A DNA stretch of 31,728 nucleotides from Paulinella micropora (GCA_009731375.1 BJOX01000352.1:530407-562134), one strand, 5' to 3'; shown: positions 19,471 through 30,152, counted from the first letter of the stretch. Translations and numbers: made by a program. The notes: a model not told the origin generated them from the letters alone.

Positions 19471-19876
19471 AATTAGACTCCCTTACGAGTCAGTGTCCAC
19501 AATGCAACGCGCAACTAAAAACTAGATTACGCAAATAAGCCAAGCGCAAAGTGAGCTACCCTACGTCTCCTGTGGAGTTCGCAATATAGCTACACTGTTA
19601 ACAACTAACGCGCAATCAGCACAACCGTGCACAATATATATGACTAACAATGCAAGCAGAGGCGCTAGCCTACGTCTCCACAGCTTGTGGAGTTCGGCAA
19701 TCTAGTCGCCTAATTACTAAAATCTATCCCCTTGCAATCGGGTACCAATCCACGGTTCTACTCTATCCAGCGTTCTACCCTATCCAGAGTCTTATCCAGA
19801 GTCCACGGGTTGAAAGTCCCAACGTTGAAGGAAGTCCCACGGCGCGCGCGCGCGCGCCACCCCGCCGCAGACGAAG
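19471..19876 (-). other. E2 3' untranslated region
   Basis: About 400 bp between the pol stop and the polypurine tract. It contains an alternating CG run (about 19841-19857) and a direct repeat containing CTACGTCTCC (about 19561 and 19670). No coding signal. Confidence 0.7.
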
Positions 19877-20218
19877 CTAGTCGCTCGCCACGGGCCGCAC
19901 CAGTCGGAGGTAGGGCTCCCCACGCGACGGCTTGGTGTTGACGTCGGCCACATTGTCCGACTAGACCCGCGTCCACTTTCTGGTTGACGATGGCGCAGCG
20001 CAGATCCACGTGCCCGAGGTTCCTAGAAAACACATTTGTATCTGCGAGGTCCAGGGCGTCTTGGTTGTCGCCGTACAGGATGGGGGCTGCCCCCACCCGT
20101 ACGGCCCCAGCGCGTCTGCGACCCGTCCCCCAGCGATGCCCTGCACAAAGTTAGATATTTTATCCTGGCCGTGGTATGCCTCCACCATCGCGTAGACTTC
20201 CGCCTCGCAGGAGGACGC
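19877..20218 (-). pseudogene. E2 RNase H C-terminal part
   Basis: Continues the RT/RNase H frame after TAG 20219-20221 with SSCEAEVYAMVEAYHG, the motif with the second catalytic Glu. After a frame change near 20090 comes ILYGDNQDALDLADTNVFSR (third acidic residue, in GDN) and LGHVDLRCAIVNQKVDAG. A second frame change leads to NVADVNTKP, the conserved copia end motif, and a stop at 19877-19879. At least two frameshifts and one stop lie in about 340 bp. Confidence 0.82.
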
Positions 20219-21150
20219 CTACGGCGCGGCCGGCACCAGATACTTGCCATCCGCCACCTTCTCCAGCTCGCCGCACCCGGTCGCGGTCGCCACCAGCTCG
20301 TCCTGTGTCGCGCTCGCTTTTGCCTCCACTCGCGCTCTCAGGGTCGCATCACTGGGCAGGGCCACGGACACGTTCCGCTTAAGGCAGAATGGTAGCACCG
20401 AGCCACCAAGAAAGAAATGAAACCCCGCTAGGCGGGCACGGCGATCTTCGGCTGTACCCTTCCAACTTGAGTCCGCCCAGGACATCAAGCGGGTGCCGTT
20501 CGCCTTGGTGAAGCGAATGCCTTTAGATCGGGTACCATTAAGGTACCGTACGACCTGTTCGGCTTGCTGATAATTGAACAACTCAGGCTTGGAGGCATGG
20601 GTGGCCACTTCCCCTAATGGGCCCAAAACCTCGTGCCGAGTGATGCGTGTCCATAAGAGGACACCTACGATGTGCTGCGGCGAGAACTGCTCTAGCACTG
20701 ATTGCTTCCCGGCTCGTACCCCCGGCATCAACCACGGCGAATCGGCTTTAGCTAAACCGGTGCACTGGAGCTTCTCAACTGCCTCTTTGATGAAATCTTC
20801 CGGGGAGATCTTGATCGTACGGCCTAGTCGACAGTCTTCCTTGTCTTCTATGTTCAGGCCTACCACCCCGGTCGGAGCCTCTTGCTTAAAGACCCTAAAG
20901 GCCTTCTTACCGGCGGCTAAGAACTCTGCTTCCACCTCCTTGCTACTGAACGCTCCCATTATGTCGTCGACGTGTACGAAAGCAAAGTCAGGCTTATCTT
21001 TACCGGGTAGCCAACGCCAAAAGAAGCAAGGAAAAGCGACATGAGCCTTAAAGCCTAAACTTTCTAAAAACGGGACTAGCTTGTACCGCCACCATTTGCG
21101 GCCCGCGTCCGGTCTGCCATAGAGGGCTTTAAGCATTTCCCATACCCCGG
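20219..21150 (-). pseudogene. E2 reverse transcriptase and RNase H N-terminal part
   Basis: 305-residue frame (21136-20219), entered by a frame change near 21150. It contains LKALYGRPDAGRKWW (2-16), the RT catalytic pair in FVHVDDIMGAF (53-63), the thumb/connection region with VGVLLWTRITRHEVLGPLGE, and the start of RNase H with LMSWADSSWKG (first catalytic Asp). The VALPSDAT segment is followed by about 45-50 residues with no counterpart in E1 before the SSCEAE motif, which lies beyond a TAG. The upstream half of RT is in the frame 22335-21151. Confidence 0.88.
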
Positions 21151-22392
21151 CTATTCTAAACCAAACGGTGGTACGATGTAACTGGGGCGATACCCCTGCT
21201 CAGCTGCAGACGCCTCTGTGTATGCGGTGCCAACGTCCCACTTTGACAAAACTAAGCCAAAGAACACTGTTAGGGCGAAAAGCATTAAGATGGTAAGGGC
21301 ACACGGGGTTGGGAAGTCCCGTTTCCCAAAATGCCATCCCTGTATCATGGAAAACCCCTTGGCCGTCCATCGGCTTTTGAACTTCAGGATCTCTCCCCCT
21401 GCCTCTTTGGTGGCATCAACGAACCGCCCTTCACTGTCTTTCTTGTCTACTAAGTCGGCTCGGACTCTCCGGAAGCAACCTTTCTCCCAGAGCGTAGCCA
21501 TCTCCTCGACTCGGGCGTCGTCCCAGTACCCTAGCTCATCAGCTTGCTTCTCACTCACCGGCCTAGTGAACGTGGCGGCATGTGCGGTCTCCGGACCGTC
21601 AGCAAGGTACTTGACGATCTCCGAGTCCAACATACGGTCTGGGGAGTCATCATCCTCAAACTTTACCCAATGGGCTGGTCCGTTCTTCTTCTGCTTCTTA
21701 ACCCATATGGATTCACTCACGTCTTGCACCTGACCTCGTCGAACCTTGTCCCGAAAACCCACCCCATAGGTCTTTTTGGCCCAAGCCCAGCCCCACTGAG
21801 TGGCTGGGGTCTCCACCCACCTTCCCTTCAACTCCCCTATTGTTTCCGGGTCGGGCTCGGGAGCCTCTTTTTCGACTTTCACGGCATCCTGTTCAGCGGT
21901 CGCTTCCTCCCCTTCGCCGTCGGAATCGGAGCTGTCAAGCTCCCCCTGATCCGGGGTCTTCTTGCCTCCCCCGGGGTCGGTCCCTCCCACCCTGGGCTTT
22001 GGGACAAACAGCTGCTCAAGGTCGGCGTCTTCCACTAACGGGTCTCCCTTGAACGGTTCCAAGCTCAGTCCCTTCTTCTCCCAGAGGGGTTGCAACAGGG
22101 GCCAGGCCGGCTGATTGTCGTCAAAGTTCTTGACGTTTCGCCATGGGAACACCGTACCTTCACACAGGATCAGGTGTGCGGAGTACTCCAAACTCAGCCC
22201 TAACCAGGCGGCCATGTGCGTCCGGCTCTCGTCGTGTCCTAACCTGCCCTCGATGACCATGTGGGATAGACACCCAAAAGGATGAAGGTAAGCTATCCAA
22301 TTCACCTTCCTTTCACGGGGCATAAGCTGAAACATCCGGACCTCACCACCGGATCGTTTCGGGGAAAGGTTGTGTAAGAGGATAGCGTGTTG
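21151..22392 (-). pseudogene. E2 integrase C-terminus, small domain and RT N-terminus
   Basis: 394-residue open frame from 22335, in frame with the integrase across TAG 22393. Residues 14-30 (IAYLHPFGCLSHMVI) are the integrase C-terminal GCxxyV-type block. Residues 100-165 are an acidic linker. Residues 169-243 (21607-21831) are the domain shared with E1, with QWGWAWAKKTYGVGF and WVKFEDDDSPDRMLDSEI. The RT N-terminus follows: ILKFKSRWTAKGF and the first catalytic Asp in KWDVGTAYTEA. A TAG at 21151 ends the frame and RT continues one frame over. Confidence 0.85.
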
Positions 22393-23229
22393 CTACGCGT
22401 ATCCCAAGAGCTCATAGGGTAGCTGAGCCCTAACCAGGTTATGACGCGCTTTGCGCCAAAAGTCACGTTGGGACACTTCGGCATAGGCGTTCTTGTTGTG
22501 TTCGTTGAGGGTGTTGATCCTCTTCCTCACTCTCTTGTCCCGGACTAGCTCCTTGAAGTCAGCTGAGATATGCTCACCGTCTACCCGGACTTCCTTCACC
22601 TTCTTGCCGCTTTGCATCTCAAGGAAGTTTATGCATTCCCGCATGAAACGCACTTGTGGTGCCGCGGTGCCATCCTTTAGAAGGAGGCCAAATGCATACC
22701 CGGTGTTAGCCTCGGTTCCCACCATGCCGTACCAAAACCCACCATAGAGGGGTTTGCGTAGGCACCCGGACTTGTCGAACGCCACGGCTTCGAACTTCCC
22801 TACCTGTGTCAACTGGTTACTTGCCGGGTGGTTCACTTTTCCCCCTTTGGCGGCTGGGCACTCCTTACACTCTTTTACCGCTTGCTCATGGGTTGTGTCA
22901 CCCACTATCTTGATCCCGTACGCTTCACTGATGAGGCGCTGCATGCCGCTTCCGGGCCCTCCGAACTTCTGATGAAGTTGTTCACTAGTCAACTCCGTGA
23001 TCTTAGCCATCTCCTTTCCAAAGAAAGCTCTAGCCTCAATCTTATCCGCAGCCAACTCTTGGTCGGTGGACGTCACGAAACGCCACACTTTGTCCTTGGC
23101 GTCTAGGTAAAGGACCCCGGCCTTAAGCTCTGGGGAAATGTCCGGTAGCCGGGCCTTAGTGATGTATCCCTCTCCCTTCTTGTTGAGAACTACACTGTAA
23201 CCTTCCTTGGCTAACTGAGGCCCGGAGAC
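22393..23229 (-). pseudogene. E2 integrase core
   Basis: In frame with the protease across TAA 23230. The open piece from 23088 has an HHCC zinc region (TTHEQAVKECKECPAAKG carries the CC pair) and a core with the first Asp in FEAVAFDKSG, the second in KVKEVRVDGEH and the Glu in NKNAYAEVSQRDFWRKARHN. Second Asp to Glu is 34 residues, slightly short of DD35E, as in E1. It ends at TAG 22393-22395, where an ordinary Trp (TGG to TAG) is likely from the surrounding AxQHA context, but that is inferred. Confidence 0.87.
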
Positions 23230-24279
23230 TTAGGTTTCATCTATGTTGGGGCTAACCCACACACTACCTAGATGTAACCTGTTCTTTTCCCCCTTTCCGT
23301 TGACGGTCGTCATATCTAATGAGCCCTTCTTAGTCACGGTGGTCTCCCCGTTGACCGTATCTACCCGTTTCATCCCTCGCTGAATGTTGAACAAGTGTTG
23401 TTCAGCTCCGGCCGGCACAAAGTGCAACGTAGCTCCCGAATCGAACATTGGGTCTTTGTCCGCACTCCGTCCTAGGAGGGCTTGTTCTGCTAGCCGGATC
23501 CCCTTAGCCATCCATCCGCATTCGGTCATGAAACGAACTAGGTCGTCAACCGGGTCAGCTTCTCCCTCGGCTTCCGGCAAACTTGCGTATTCCTTCTCTA
23601 GTACGCTCTCACCGCCTACCACCCTTTCCCGGACTCTGAACGGCTTAGTACGAGGTTGAAACCCGACGGCACTATTTGCTGCTGCTCCTTCTACGGCCCA
23701 ATGTCTCGGCCATCTAGGCTTGTTCATGGGATACTCACTCCCCTGCGCCCAGTCGTACAACAGCCTAGTCCATTCTTCCCACCTGTTCCGTAAGTCAGCT
23801 TCATCTTTATCTTCCTCACCGCTCAACGCCGGACGATGCAACCGGCGCATCTCCTCTTGCTGCTCTGCCACGGCTCGGAGTCGACTCTCTCGCTCTCCGG
23901 TACCTAGTCGGGTAGGACTATCAGGCTCAGCTAAGGTTGAGGGGGCCGTAGACGGACTGGTACTAGTAGTAGGGGGTAACAGGGAAGTCACCTTTCGGTC
24001 TGCAGGGGGTACCGTCTTAGCATGGGACGCAAACCAGGGCATCCCACTCACGGAGGCTCGGACCGTCTCAAGGAAGCCAAACGCACGAGCGCCCACTGAC
24101 CTACGCCTATTGCTTGGGCTGGTGGAGGGCGTAGTCACCGGATTGCTATCGGTCCCGGCGGTAGCATCCCCACCACCGGGGTCTGCATCAGCACTAGGGT
24201 CGGGGCCTATGGGGGACGGCTCCCTTACCGGAGCTCTACCCACGTCCCCATCTCTAGCCGGGGACTCCTCACCTTCACG
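23230..24279 (-). pseudogene. E2 protease region
   Basis: 337-residue frame (24243-23230), in frame with the gag C-terminal part across TAG 24280. Residues 1-120 are Pro/Ser/Thr-rich linker. Residues 120-180 are charged and helical. Asp protease DPMFDSGATLHFVP has catalytic D268 (codon 23440-23442), followed by the flap region (GETTVTKKGSLDMT). It ends in TAA 23230-23232 with open, coding-like sequence on the far side. Confidence 0.85.
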
Positions 24280-25486
24280 CTACCCCTCCCCGTCGGATTC
24301 CGAGGAAGGATCGGCATCGGGCTGCATCTCCGGGGGCTCATCTTCCACGTCCGCCAAACCATCGGGTTGGTAGTCCTCCGGGCCGGGCCTCACCTTCACC
24401 CCATGTACCTTTTCCCTTTTTGCTTTGAGTAAAGATTTCAGGTTTTGGCTCATGATACCACTACCAGCCTCAGCCGGCTCGGCCTTTGAACCAATCTCAA
24501 CCTTCGGGGCAGGTACCGCGGACGGCCCGCTCGCCCCGCTACTACTAGGTCTACCCTTACTCTCTCCACGGGGGTTGGGTGCTACCGCACGGAGGGGAGT
24601 ACCCTTCACCTCTTGGGAGCGTACCGGCACCGATGCTACGGGCGGAGGCACAACTCCCCCACGAGAGGGGGATACCCCACCTCTGAAGTACATATGCTTC
24701 GCTTGGGCACCGGCCTGAGGTTCATGTTGGCGGTACACCTTCCGCCATGAGGGTACACCAGACGCCTCCCATGTTACCGGTTGTCGGCTAATGACCCATT
24801 CGGTGAACTGTCCGGGTTCAAGGGGCTTTGCACAGTGGATGATGGGCAAGAGGGACCGGTTCCACGGGATACCCCGCTTCGCGGCTTCGTGTCTCACTAT
24901 GGCCTCAACCATGAGGGGATGACTCCCACTTTTGATTTGGGCTTCTAACCCCCGTTCTCCCATCTCGCACATTAGAGCCAGATGATCCCTTCGTGCTATG
25001 TCGGCTGCCCACCGGCGCAAGGCATTCTCTCTCTCTTGCTTGGCTCGCTGGTACTGATGCTCAACGCAATAGTTGCTATCGATGAGAGTGGCTGCCTTAA
25101 TCCTAAGGCTGTTGAAGGGAGACTCAAGGTCCTTCAACCGGGCTACGCACCGGCGCTTTCCTTCCGCTACGCCATGGCATCGCCCCTCGTTCATCTTATC
25201 TATGTCGGCATCATCCTCAAGCAAGATCTCACGACTGTTCTCGTCCTCCGGTGGTATGATCCCGTTTTGAGCCTTTTGCTGCCTCGCCCTTCTCCTTCGG
25301 CTTTTGTCTGGCACTTGCTCAACTTGTGCTTGCCCCCGTACAACCGGCACTTCTTGCTGCACTTCCCGGCGATGTGCCCCTTTTCAAAGCAGTTAAAGCA
25401 CTTTGGCCCCTTGCTCTTCTCACTCTTCTTGCCTTTCTCCCCCTTGGGGGTGTCTGCCGGTTTGGGAGGGGTCTTCTTGGCTTCTG
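24280..25486 (-). pseudogene. E2 gag C-terminus: CCHC knuckle and C-x9-C...C-x2-H module
   Basis: Upstream, a Lys/Pro-rich tail leads to a perfect knuckle CFNCFEKGHIAGKC (25359-25400; C-x2-C-x4-H-x4-C) and a degenerate second cysteine cluster. That frame stops with TAG near 25200. The main frame (from 25362, 360 residues, -1 relative to the knuckle) carries C62-x9-C72-x26-C99-x2-H102 (25057-25179; CHGVAEGKRRC and YCVEHQ), then a helical, tryptophan-containing region, a Pro/Ser/Gly-rich linker and an acidic tail ending in TAG 24280. The overlap of the two frames could reflect an indel or a -1 shift. No clear slippery heptamer was found. Confidence 0.8.
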
Positions 25487-26047
25487 ATGTTCAGGACAAG
25501 GTGAAGGAACTGAATGATTTCCTCTTTGAGTAAGCAACAGTACGTCGGTCAGTGTGTAGACTTGAACGCTAGGAGAGACTGGTTGGCTGATTATGGCCAA
25601 GCCCCAACCGATGACCGGATGCAGCAAATAGTGAAGGATGCGTTAGTGGGCCCAAAGCAATCTGACTCTAGGGTAAAGAAAGCGTAGCAAGTCTGGGTTG
25701 AAATGGCTGAACTGAACCGTAAGCAGTTCAAGTGGGACTTTGCCTCCTGGTGGGGGTTCGTGCAAGATCGTGCCCTGGAGCTAGACAAGAAGTTTGACCG
25801 GGCCAAAGTGACTAGTTCCACAGAGAAAAGTTTGGCAGCTCGCAAGGCCGGAAAAGGGAAACCCAAGGACGAGTGCTGGCTCTTCAGCAAGGAAGGGAAA
25901 TGCACTCGTGGGGCCTCCTGCCGTTACCTCCATGTTGGAGGGAAGGTGAGAGGGGTGTGTTTCTTGTGGGACAAACAGGGGGAGTGTAGATGGGCCGACA
26001 AATGTAGTTTTGAGCATGACCCGGTCGGCTTTCTTGTACCGGGCTAG
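25487..26047 (+). pseudogene. Gag-like segment with tandem CCCH fingers, inverted within E2
   Basis: This plus-strand stretch interrupts the minus-strand gag. It opens with KVKELNDFLFE, has a frame change to a piece starting at 25514, crosses TAG 25685-25687, and continues from 25703 for 114 residues. The middle looks like the helical part of a copia gag. Near the end are two canonical CCCH fingers, CWLFSKEGKCTRGASCRYLH and CFLWDKQGECRWADKCSFEH (both C-x8-C-x5-C-x3-H). The minus strand of the same interval has no coding signal, and the copia gag on both sides stops and resumes at its limits. The simplest reading is an inversion of part of E2's own gag. Insertion of another element's gag is the alternative. 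Confidence 0.7.
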
Positions 26048-26872
26048 CAGTCTGTCCCACAGTGCTTTAGGGTTTTGGCCAAAGGTCAGCTTCTCCGGAT
26101 CAGCTAAGTCACGCACCAGGCTCTTCGCTTCACCCCCGACCATGTCATAGATGATATTGAACACCCTCTCCTTTTGCTTGCTCATCTCAGCAAGTACACT
26201 AGCATCATAGGCCATCACCTGTCGTGTCAGTGCAACAGCACGATCAGCACCCCTTAGTGGGGTTTTGACCTTAGAGGGGTCCGTCTGTCCTCGGGAGGCC
26301 CCACTCTTGCTGTCGCCCTCTAAGTCTGAGCCCTTGCCAGTTGACCGCCTAGGTTTGTCAGTGCTAGCATACCCTCTAGAGTAGAGGTCAGAGGGGTGCC
26401 GGTCTTCATCTTCCTCCTCCTCCTCCTTCCCTCTTCAGTCTCAGTGGTTGGTTTATCTTTTCGGACTGCCAAAAACCGGTTTGTAACGCTTGACTGGGGT
26501 TTCCTTGTCTTCCTCTACCCCTAATGCATCTTCAAAGTTTGGAGCTTCCGGTTTGGGGTTGGGCATGGGCCACAGGCGAGTAGAACCCTTGGCTTTGTCC
26601 TCGAAGTATTCCTTTAATTTACTACTTCTTCGTCCAAGTCAGCCCAGTCATTCCACTCTGCTACCTCTTCCCAAGCTAGTATAAAGGGGGGCACCTCTCT
26701 ACCCTTTAGCTGTATCCCTAATACATTTTCGCGATGTACATATTGTTTGTGGGCCCTTCAACACTTCCTTAGGGGCCTTAGCATTACAGCTTTGCACTAC
26801 CTGCCTATGCAATAGGATCCATGCCTCTTTGCCGGTGAACGTAATCTTATTGTTTGTCTTACTCGTAGTCAT
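26020..26872 (-). pseudogene. E2 gag N-terminal part
   Basis: Starts at ATG (complement of 26870-26872) with KITFTGKEAWILLHRQVVQ, fitting the copia gag N-terminus (short ligand motif then W). It is broken by frameshifts near 26700, 26600 and 26430. The best-preserved stretch (from 26218) includes VFNIIYDMVGGEAKSLVRDL and ALWDRLLARYKKADRV, the copia MWDxLxxxY block, at about 26020-26060. There coding on this strand ends and the plus-strand segment begins. Confidence 0.78.
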
Positions 26873-27877
26873 TTCTAACCACCGTCAGTCTCGAACAGAC
26901 ACAGTGTCACGCTCCACACACACATACTTACACACAGCACACAGCTATGCTCTCTACTTGCCAAATAGAGATAGGGTCACGCTATGCTTACTCTGTTCTG
27001 ATGGCACAGACACAGGCAAGCAACCACACACAAATCCACACAGAGAGAACACAACAGAGGCCACGAGCAGACTCACACACACACTACACAGAATAGTGTT
27101 TTGCTTGTCCACATCACCCTTTACTCTCTCTCTTCAACCACGTGTGTTACCACTGACTCTAATGCTCAAACTACACTGAGGCTACCTCAGCTACCACCTA
27201 TGATAGCTTTCCACCTACTAGCAGCTCTATCTGCAAAGTCAGTTCTTCAACCTACCTAGGTTTGTAGTTGTTTTGGTACAACCACCTAAACACTCACCTT
27301 TCGCTCCTCCCCTCGTGTCCTACGCACGGTTCTTCAGAGCTCACTCCCTCACCACACCTCTCTCTCACTCCTCACACAGTCACTACAGCAATACAAGGAG
27401 TAGATGCAATGATGCAGTACGAATGCGACAAGAACTTAGCAAGGTAAGCTGTTGTGTCCCGTGGGCCAGGGGTGCTCAATCCCCCAGTTACCACGGCAAT
27501 CAATCACAACTGGCAACGTCACCGAGCTGACAAAAGCACCACACACTTAGGAGGCTCACCCTCCCTGCGCCCTGCACGCTTCGGTGTCTTGTTCTCCGAG
27601 TCCTGTCCCCCACCTTGCCCTTGCACTGCACACCAGCAAAGCAGAGCATGGGTAGTGTCTACGGTGGCAGTGATCAGCTGTAGCCACACAATTGAAAATG
27701 CGCACTTTCCTGTAATGGGGTCACTTAAGGTGGACCCCTTACCCCTTTAACGAAGGTTCTCCTCTGCGATCCGTTGCACAGGTCACGCTCCAAGGCTCGA
27801 TAACCAGTTGGAAGAAAACTTGTGACGTTCGCGACTTCTGCAAACGGTGACCGGAACTCGGGGCGTCCACCTCCTAC
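26873..27877 (-). other. E2 5' leader
   Basis: About 1 kb between the 5' LTR and the gag ATG. It is CA-rich on the plus strand (GT-rich in element sense). No open frame of note and no recognisable tRNA-complementary primer site. The first 30 nt after the LTR in element sense are purine-rich (AGGAGGTGGACG). Confidence 0.7.
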
Positions 27878-28176
27878 CGGCCAACTGCTTCCCACATAAA
27901 AGAATTTAACAATACTGAACGATCCCGCCAGTCCAACTGACGACCGTGACGTCACACAAAAGATGTACTTCCAGAAAATGACCCACGAAACTGCCTGATA
28001 TGTGTAATAATGGTAATGGTAAAAAACTAGTGCCACCAGTACCAGAAAAGATACTCTAAATGACTGTATTAATAACTAATAATACTACTAACCGTACTAC
28101 GTGACGAATAAAGCTAACGTACCAAATAGCAATACTGACGTAGTTGAGGAGGAAGTGTCTAATTCATTGTCCAATG
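27878..28176 (-). repeat. E2 5' LTR
   Basis: 299 bp copy of 19173-19461. The length difference comes from small indels (for example around 27940 and 28100). GACTG occurs at 28181-28185, and GACTG also stands at 19168-19172 beside the other LTR. Confidence 0.92.
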
Positions 28177-29009
28177 CGCAGACTGACAATACTATTCTTC
28201 CGAAGTATTAAGATTGATAGCACCGACGAGGCGTTTTGAACTAAAACGGGTGACTTGATTTCTCTCTGAAATCAACAGTAATGCGCCTCAGTGACCGTCA
28301 CGTGACAGTGAATCTTCATAATATCTTCAACTTAAGTGACTGAGGCCTGCACGTAGCAATCATGGTCGGATTAAATTTTGCAATGAGGCAGCGTGACAGT
28401 TAGCGGCATGAATAATTGAACACTGGAAGAAATATTAAAATTTCATTTTGAAAATGGAGCTCGTCAATAATTTAGTACTATCATTAATTAATATTATATC
28501 ATCTGACCAGAGTCTCACTGAATATTCAACTTGATAGTTTCACAATATGGTTTGGCAACTTCAATGTATAATATAATATTAATACAATCATTATAATCTG
28601 ACATCGTCTCAATATTATTATTAAATTCGTCTCATTGGAATGACTGAGATATCAATACGTGAAGCATGTATCATAGTGATGTAAAGTGGCCCCTATCAAA
28701 ATTAAAATAAAGTTTTGTGATGAATCTTTTTGCTACAATATAATGTTTGAGTATTGACTTGAATATTAATATCCCAAAAGGATTTTATTGTAACTCAACT
28801 GGAAGACAACGAAAACTAACTTCAAAGTCTGATCATCAAAAGTTCAATGCAGAACGAATCAGTGTTACTGGCATGCTTGACGGTAAACCTAATTACGATC
28901 CCATCCACTCGAGTGGATTCAGTCCACTCGACGAGTGGACTGAAATTACGTTAAGGATTAAGATATGATTTGATGAACACGCCGTTTGAAGCTCCTTGTC
29001 CGCACCTCT
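28177..29009. other. Right flank of E2, AT-rich, no gene recognised
   Basis: AT-rich DNA. A 73-codon open frame (28747-28968) starts at TTG and shows no domain or codon signal. It includes the palindrome cluster at 28903-28944. Nothing else supported. Confidence 0.65.
28903..28944. repeat. Adjacent perfect palindromes
   Basis: ATCCACTCGAGTGGAT (28903-28918, perfect 16 bp) is followed at once by a 13-bp inverted repeat with a 1-nt loop (28918-28930 with 28932-28944). Both are built from the same CCACTCG core. Confidence 0.85.
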
Positions 29010-29089
29010 CTCTCTCTCTCTTTCTCTCCCCCCCCCCCCCCCCCCCCCCCCCCCNNNNNNNNNNNNNNNNNNCCCCCCCCCCCCCCCCC
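29010..29089. repeat. (TC)n, C homopolymer and 18-N gap
   Basis: TC run leading into C homopolymers on both sides of an N run at 29055-29072. Confidence 0.97.
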
Positions 29090-29428
29090 TCTTTCAAGTC
29101 ATGTCTTCATAAATTAATCAACATATTGCTGGCGACATTTGAGTGGGAAAGCTATCCAAGTATGAGTGTATCTTCCTCAGCCTCTAGAAAAGCTGCAACA
29201 ATTCTAAAATAACCGCTCAAAAGCTCGCCGCAGGAGCTTTCAAACGAATCGCTCTTTTCAGATTTGTTCTATCTAAAAAAAATATTCAACGAGAAAGATC
29301 GATTCAAGGTTGGATTTTTGCCACTTATTCGTCGTTAGCAGTTTTTCTTATCCGCTGATTGAGTGACTTTTTTCGCCTGTTTGTTGTTTGTTTATTTGTT
29401 TGTTTCTCTCTCTGTATCTCTAATTCTC

Positions 29429-29479
<51 letters not shown>

Positions 29480-29582
29480 CCTTTTTTTTTTCTTTTAAGA
29501 GTTTTTTTTTCTTTTTTTTTCCAGTTAGAGGTTACATATATAGATATATATATGTTTGCACAAATGCTCATCAGCAGCCGGA
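29090..29582. other. Unassigned flank with (TC)n and T runs
   Basis: 3' side of the minus-strand gene. It contains a TC array (about 29404-29475), T-rich tracts and a TATATA patch (29535-29553). No clear poly(A) signal just after the stop codon of that gene. Confidence 0.6.
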
Positions 29583-29927
29583 TTAGCAATCTCCATTTTT
29601 CTTGCAATTGCTGCTGCTGCCGTTGCCACCGCTGCCACTATTCTTCCCACCGTTGCCACTACTGCTGCTGCTGCTGCTGCCGCCGCCGCCACCTTTGCCA
29701 CCATTCCCACTGTTGCCACTGCTGCTGCTGCCGCCGCCACCTTTGCCACCATTGTCACTGCTGCCACTGCTGCTGCTGCTGCTGCTGCCGCCGCCACCTT
29801 TGCCACCATTCCCACTGTTGCCACTGCTGCTGCTGCTGCTGCCACTGGTGCTGCTGCTGCCGCCACCTTTGCCACCATTGCCACTGTTGCCATTGCTGCT
29901 ACTGCTGCTGCTGCTGCCGCCGCCACC

Positions 29928-29978
<51 letters not shown>

Positions 29979-29993
29979 ATTATTATTATTATT

Positions 29994-30025
<32 letters not shown>

Positions 30026-30039
30026 CTTTGTTGTTGTTG

Positions 30040-30089
<50 letters not shown>

Positions 30090-30094
30090 ATTAA

Positions 30095-30152
<58 letters not shown>

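Larger units (their letters stand above)
19173..28176 (-). mobile_element. Ty1/copia LTR retrotransposon E2
   Basis: A second complete but decayed copia element of about 9.0 kb on the minus strand. LTRs are at 27878-28176 (5') and 19173-19461 (3'), with a polypurine tract beside the 3' LTR. Order is gag, protease, integrase, RT, RNase H. By eye the LTRs differ at about a dozen positions (about 4%) plus three indels, so it is older than E1. Pol reads mostly in one frame from 25362 to 21151 but is cut by TAG (24280), TAA (23230) and TAG (22393). A frame change then leads to the RT/RNase H frame, which has a further TAG (20219). About 550 bp of gag-like sequence is on the opposite strand. GC content is well above that of E1. 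GACTG flanks both sides but is offset by 4 nt on the right, so the target duplication is uncertain. No standard primer-binding site was recognised. Confidence 0.93.

Noticed and set aside
20219-25687. Reassignment of TAG to a sense codon
   Set aside because: Several stops in E2 are TAG, but TAA and frameshifts occur too, and E1 stops include TGA and TAA, so ordinary decay is sufficient.
27848-27877. A tRNA 3'-end primer site for E2 starting TGGACGCC
   Set aside because: It lies six bases from the LTR, and the complementary tRNA would lack the invariant T-arm bases.
28747-28968. 73-codon plus-strand frame
   Set aside because: Starts at TTG, has no domain or neighbour support, and ends in the palindrome cluster.
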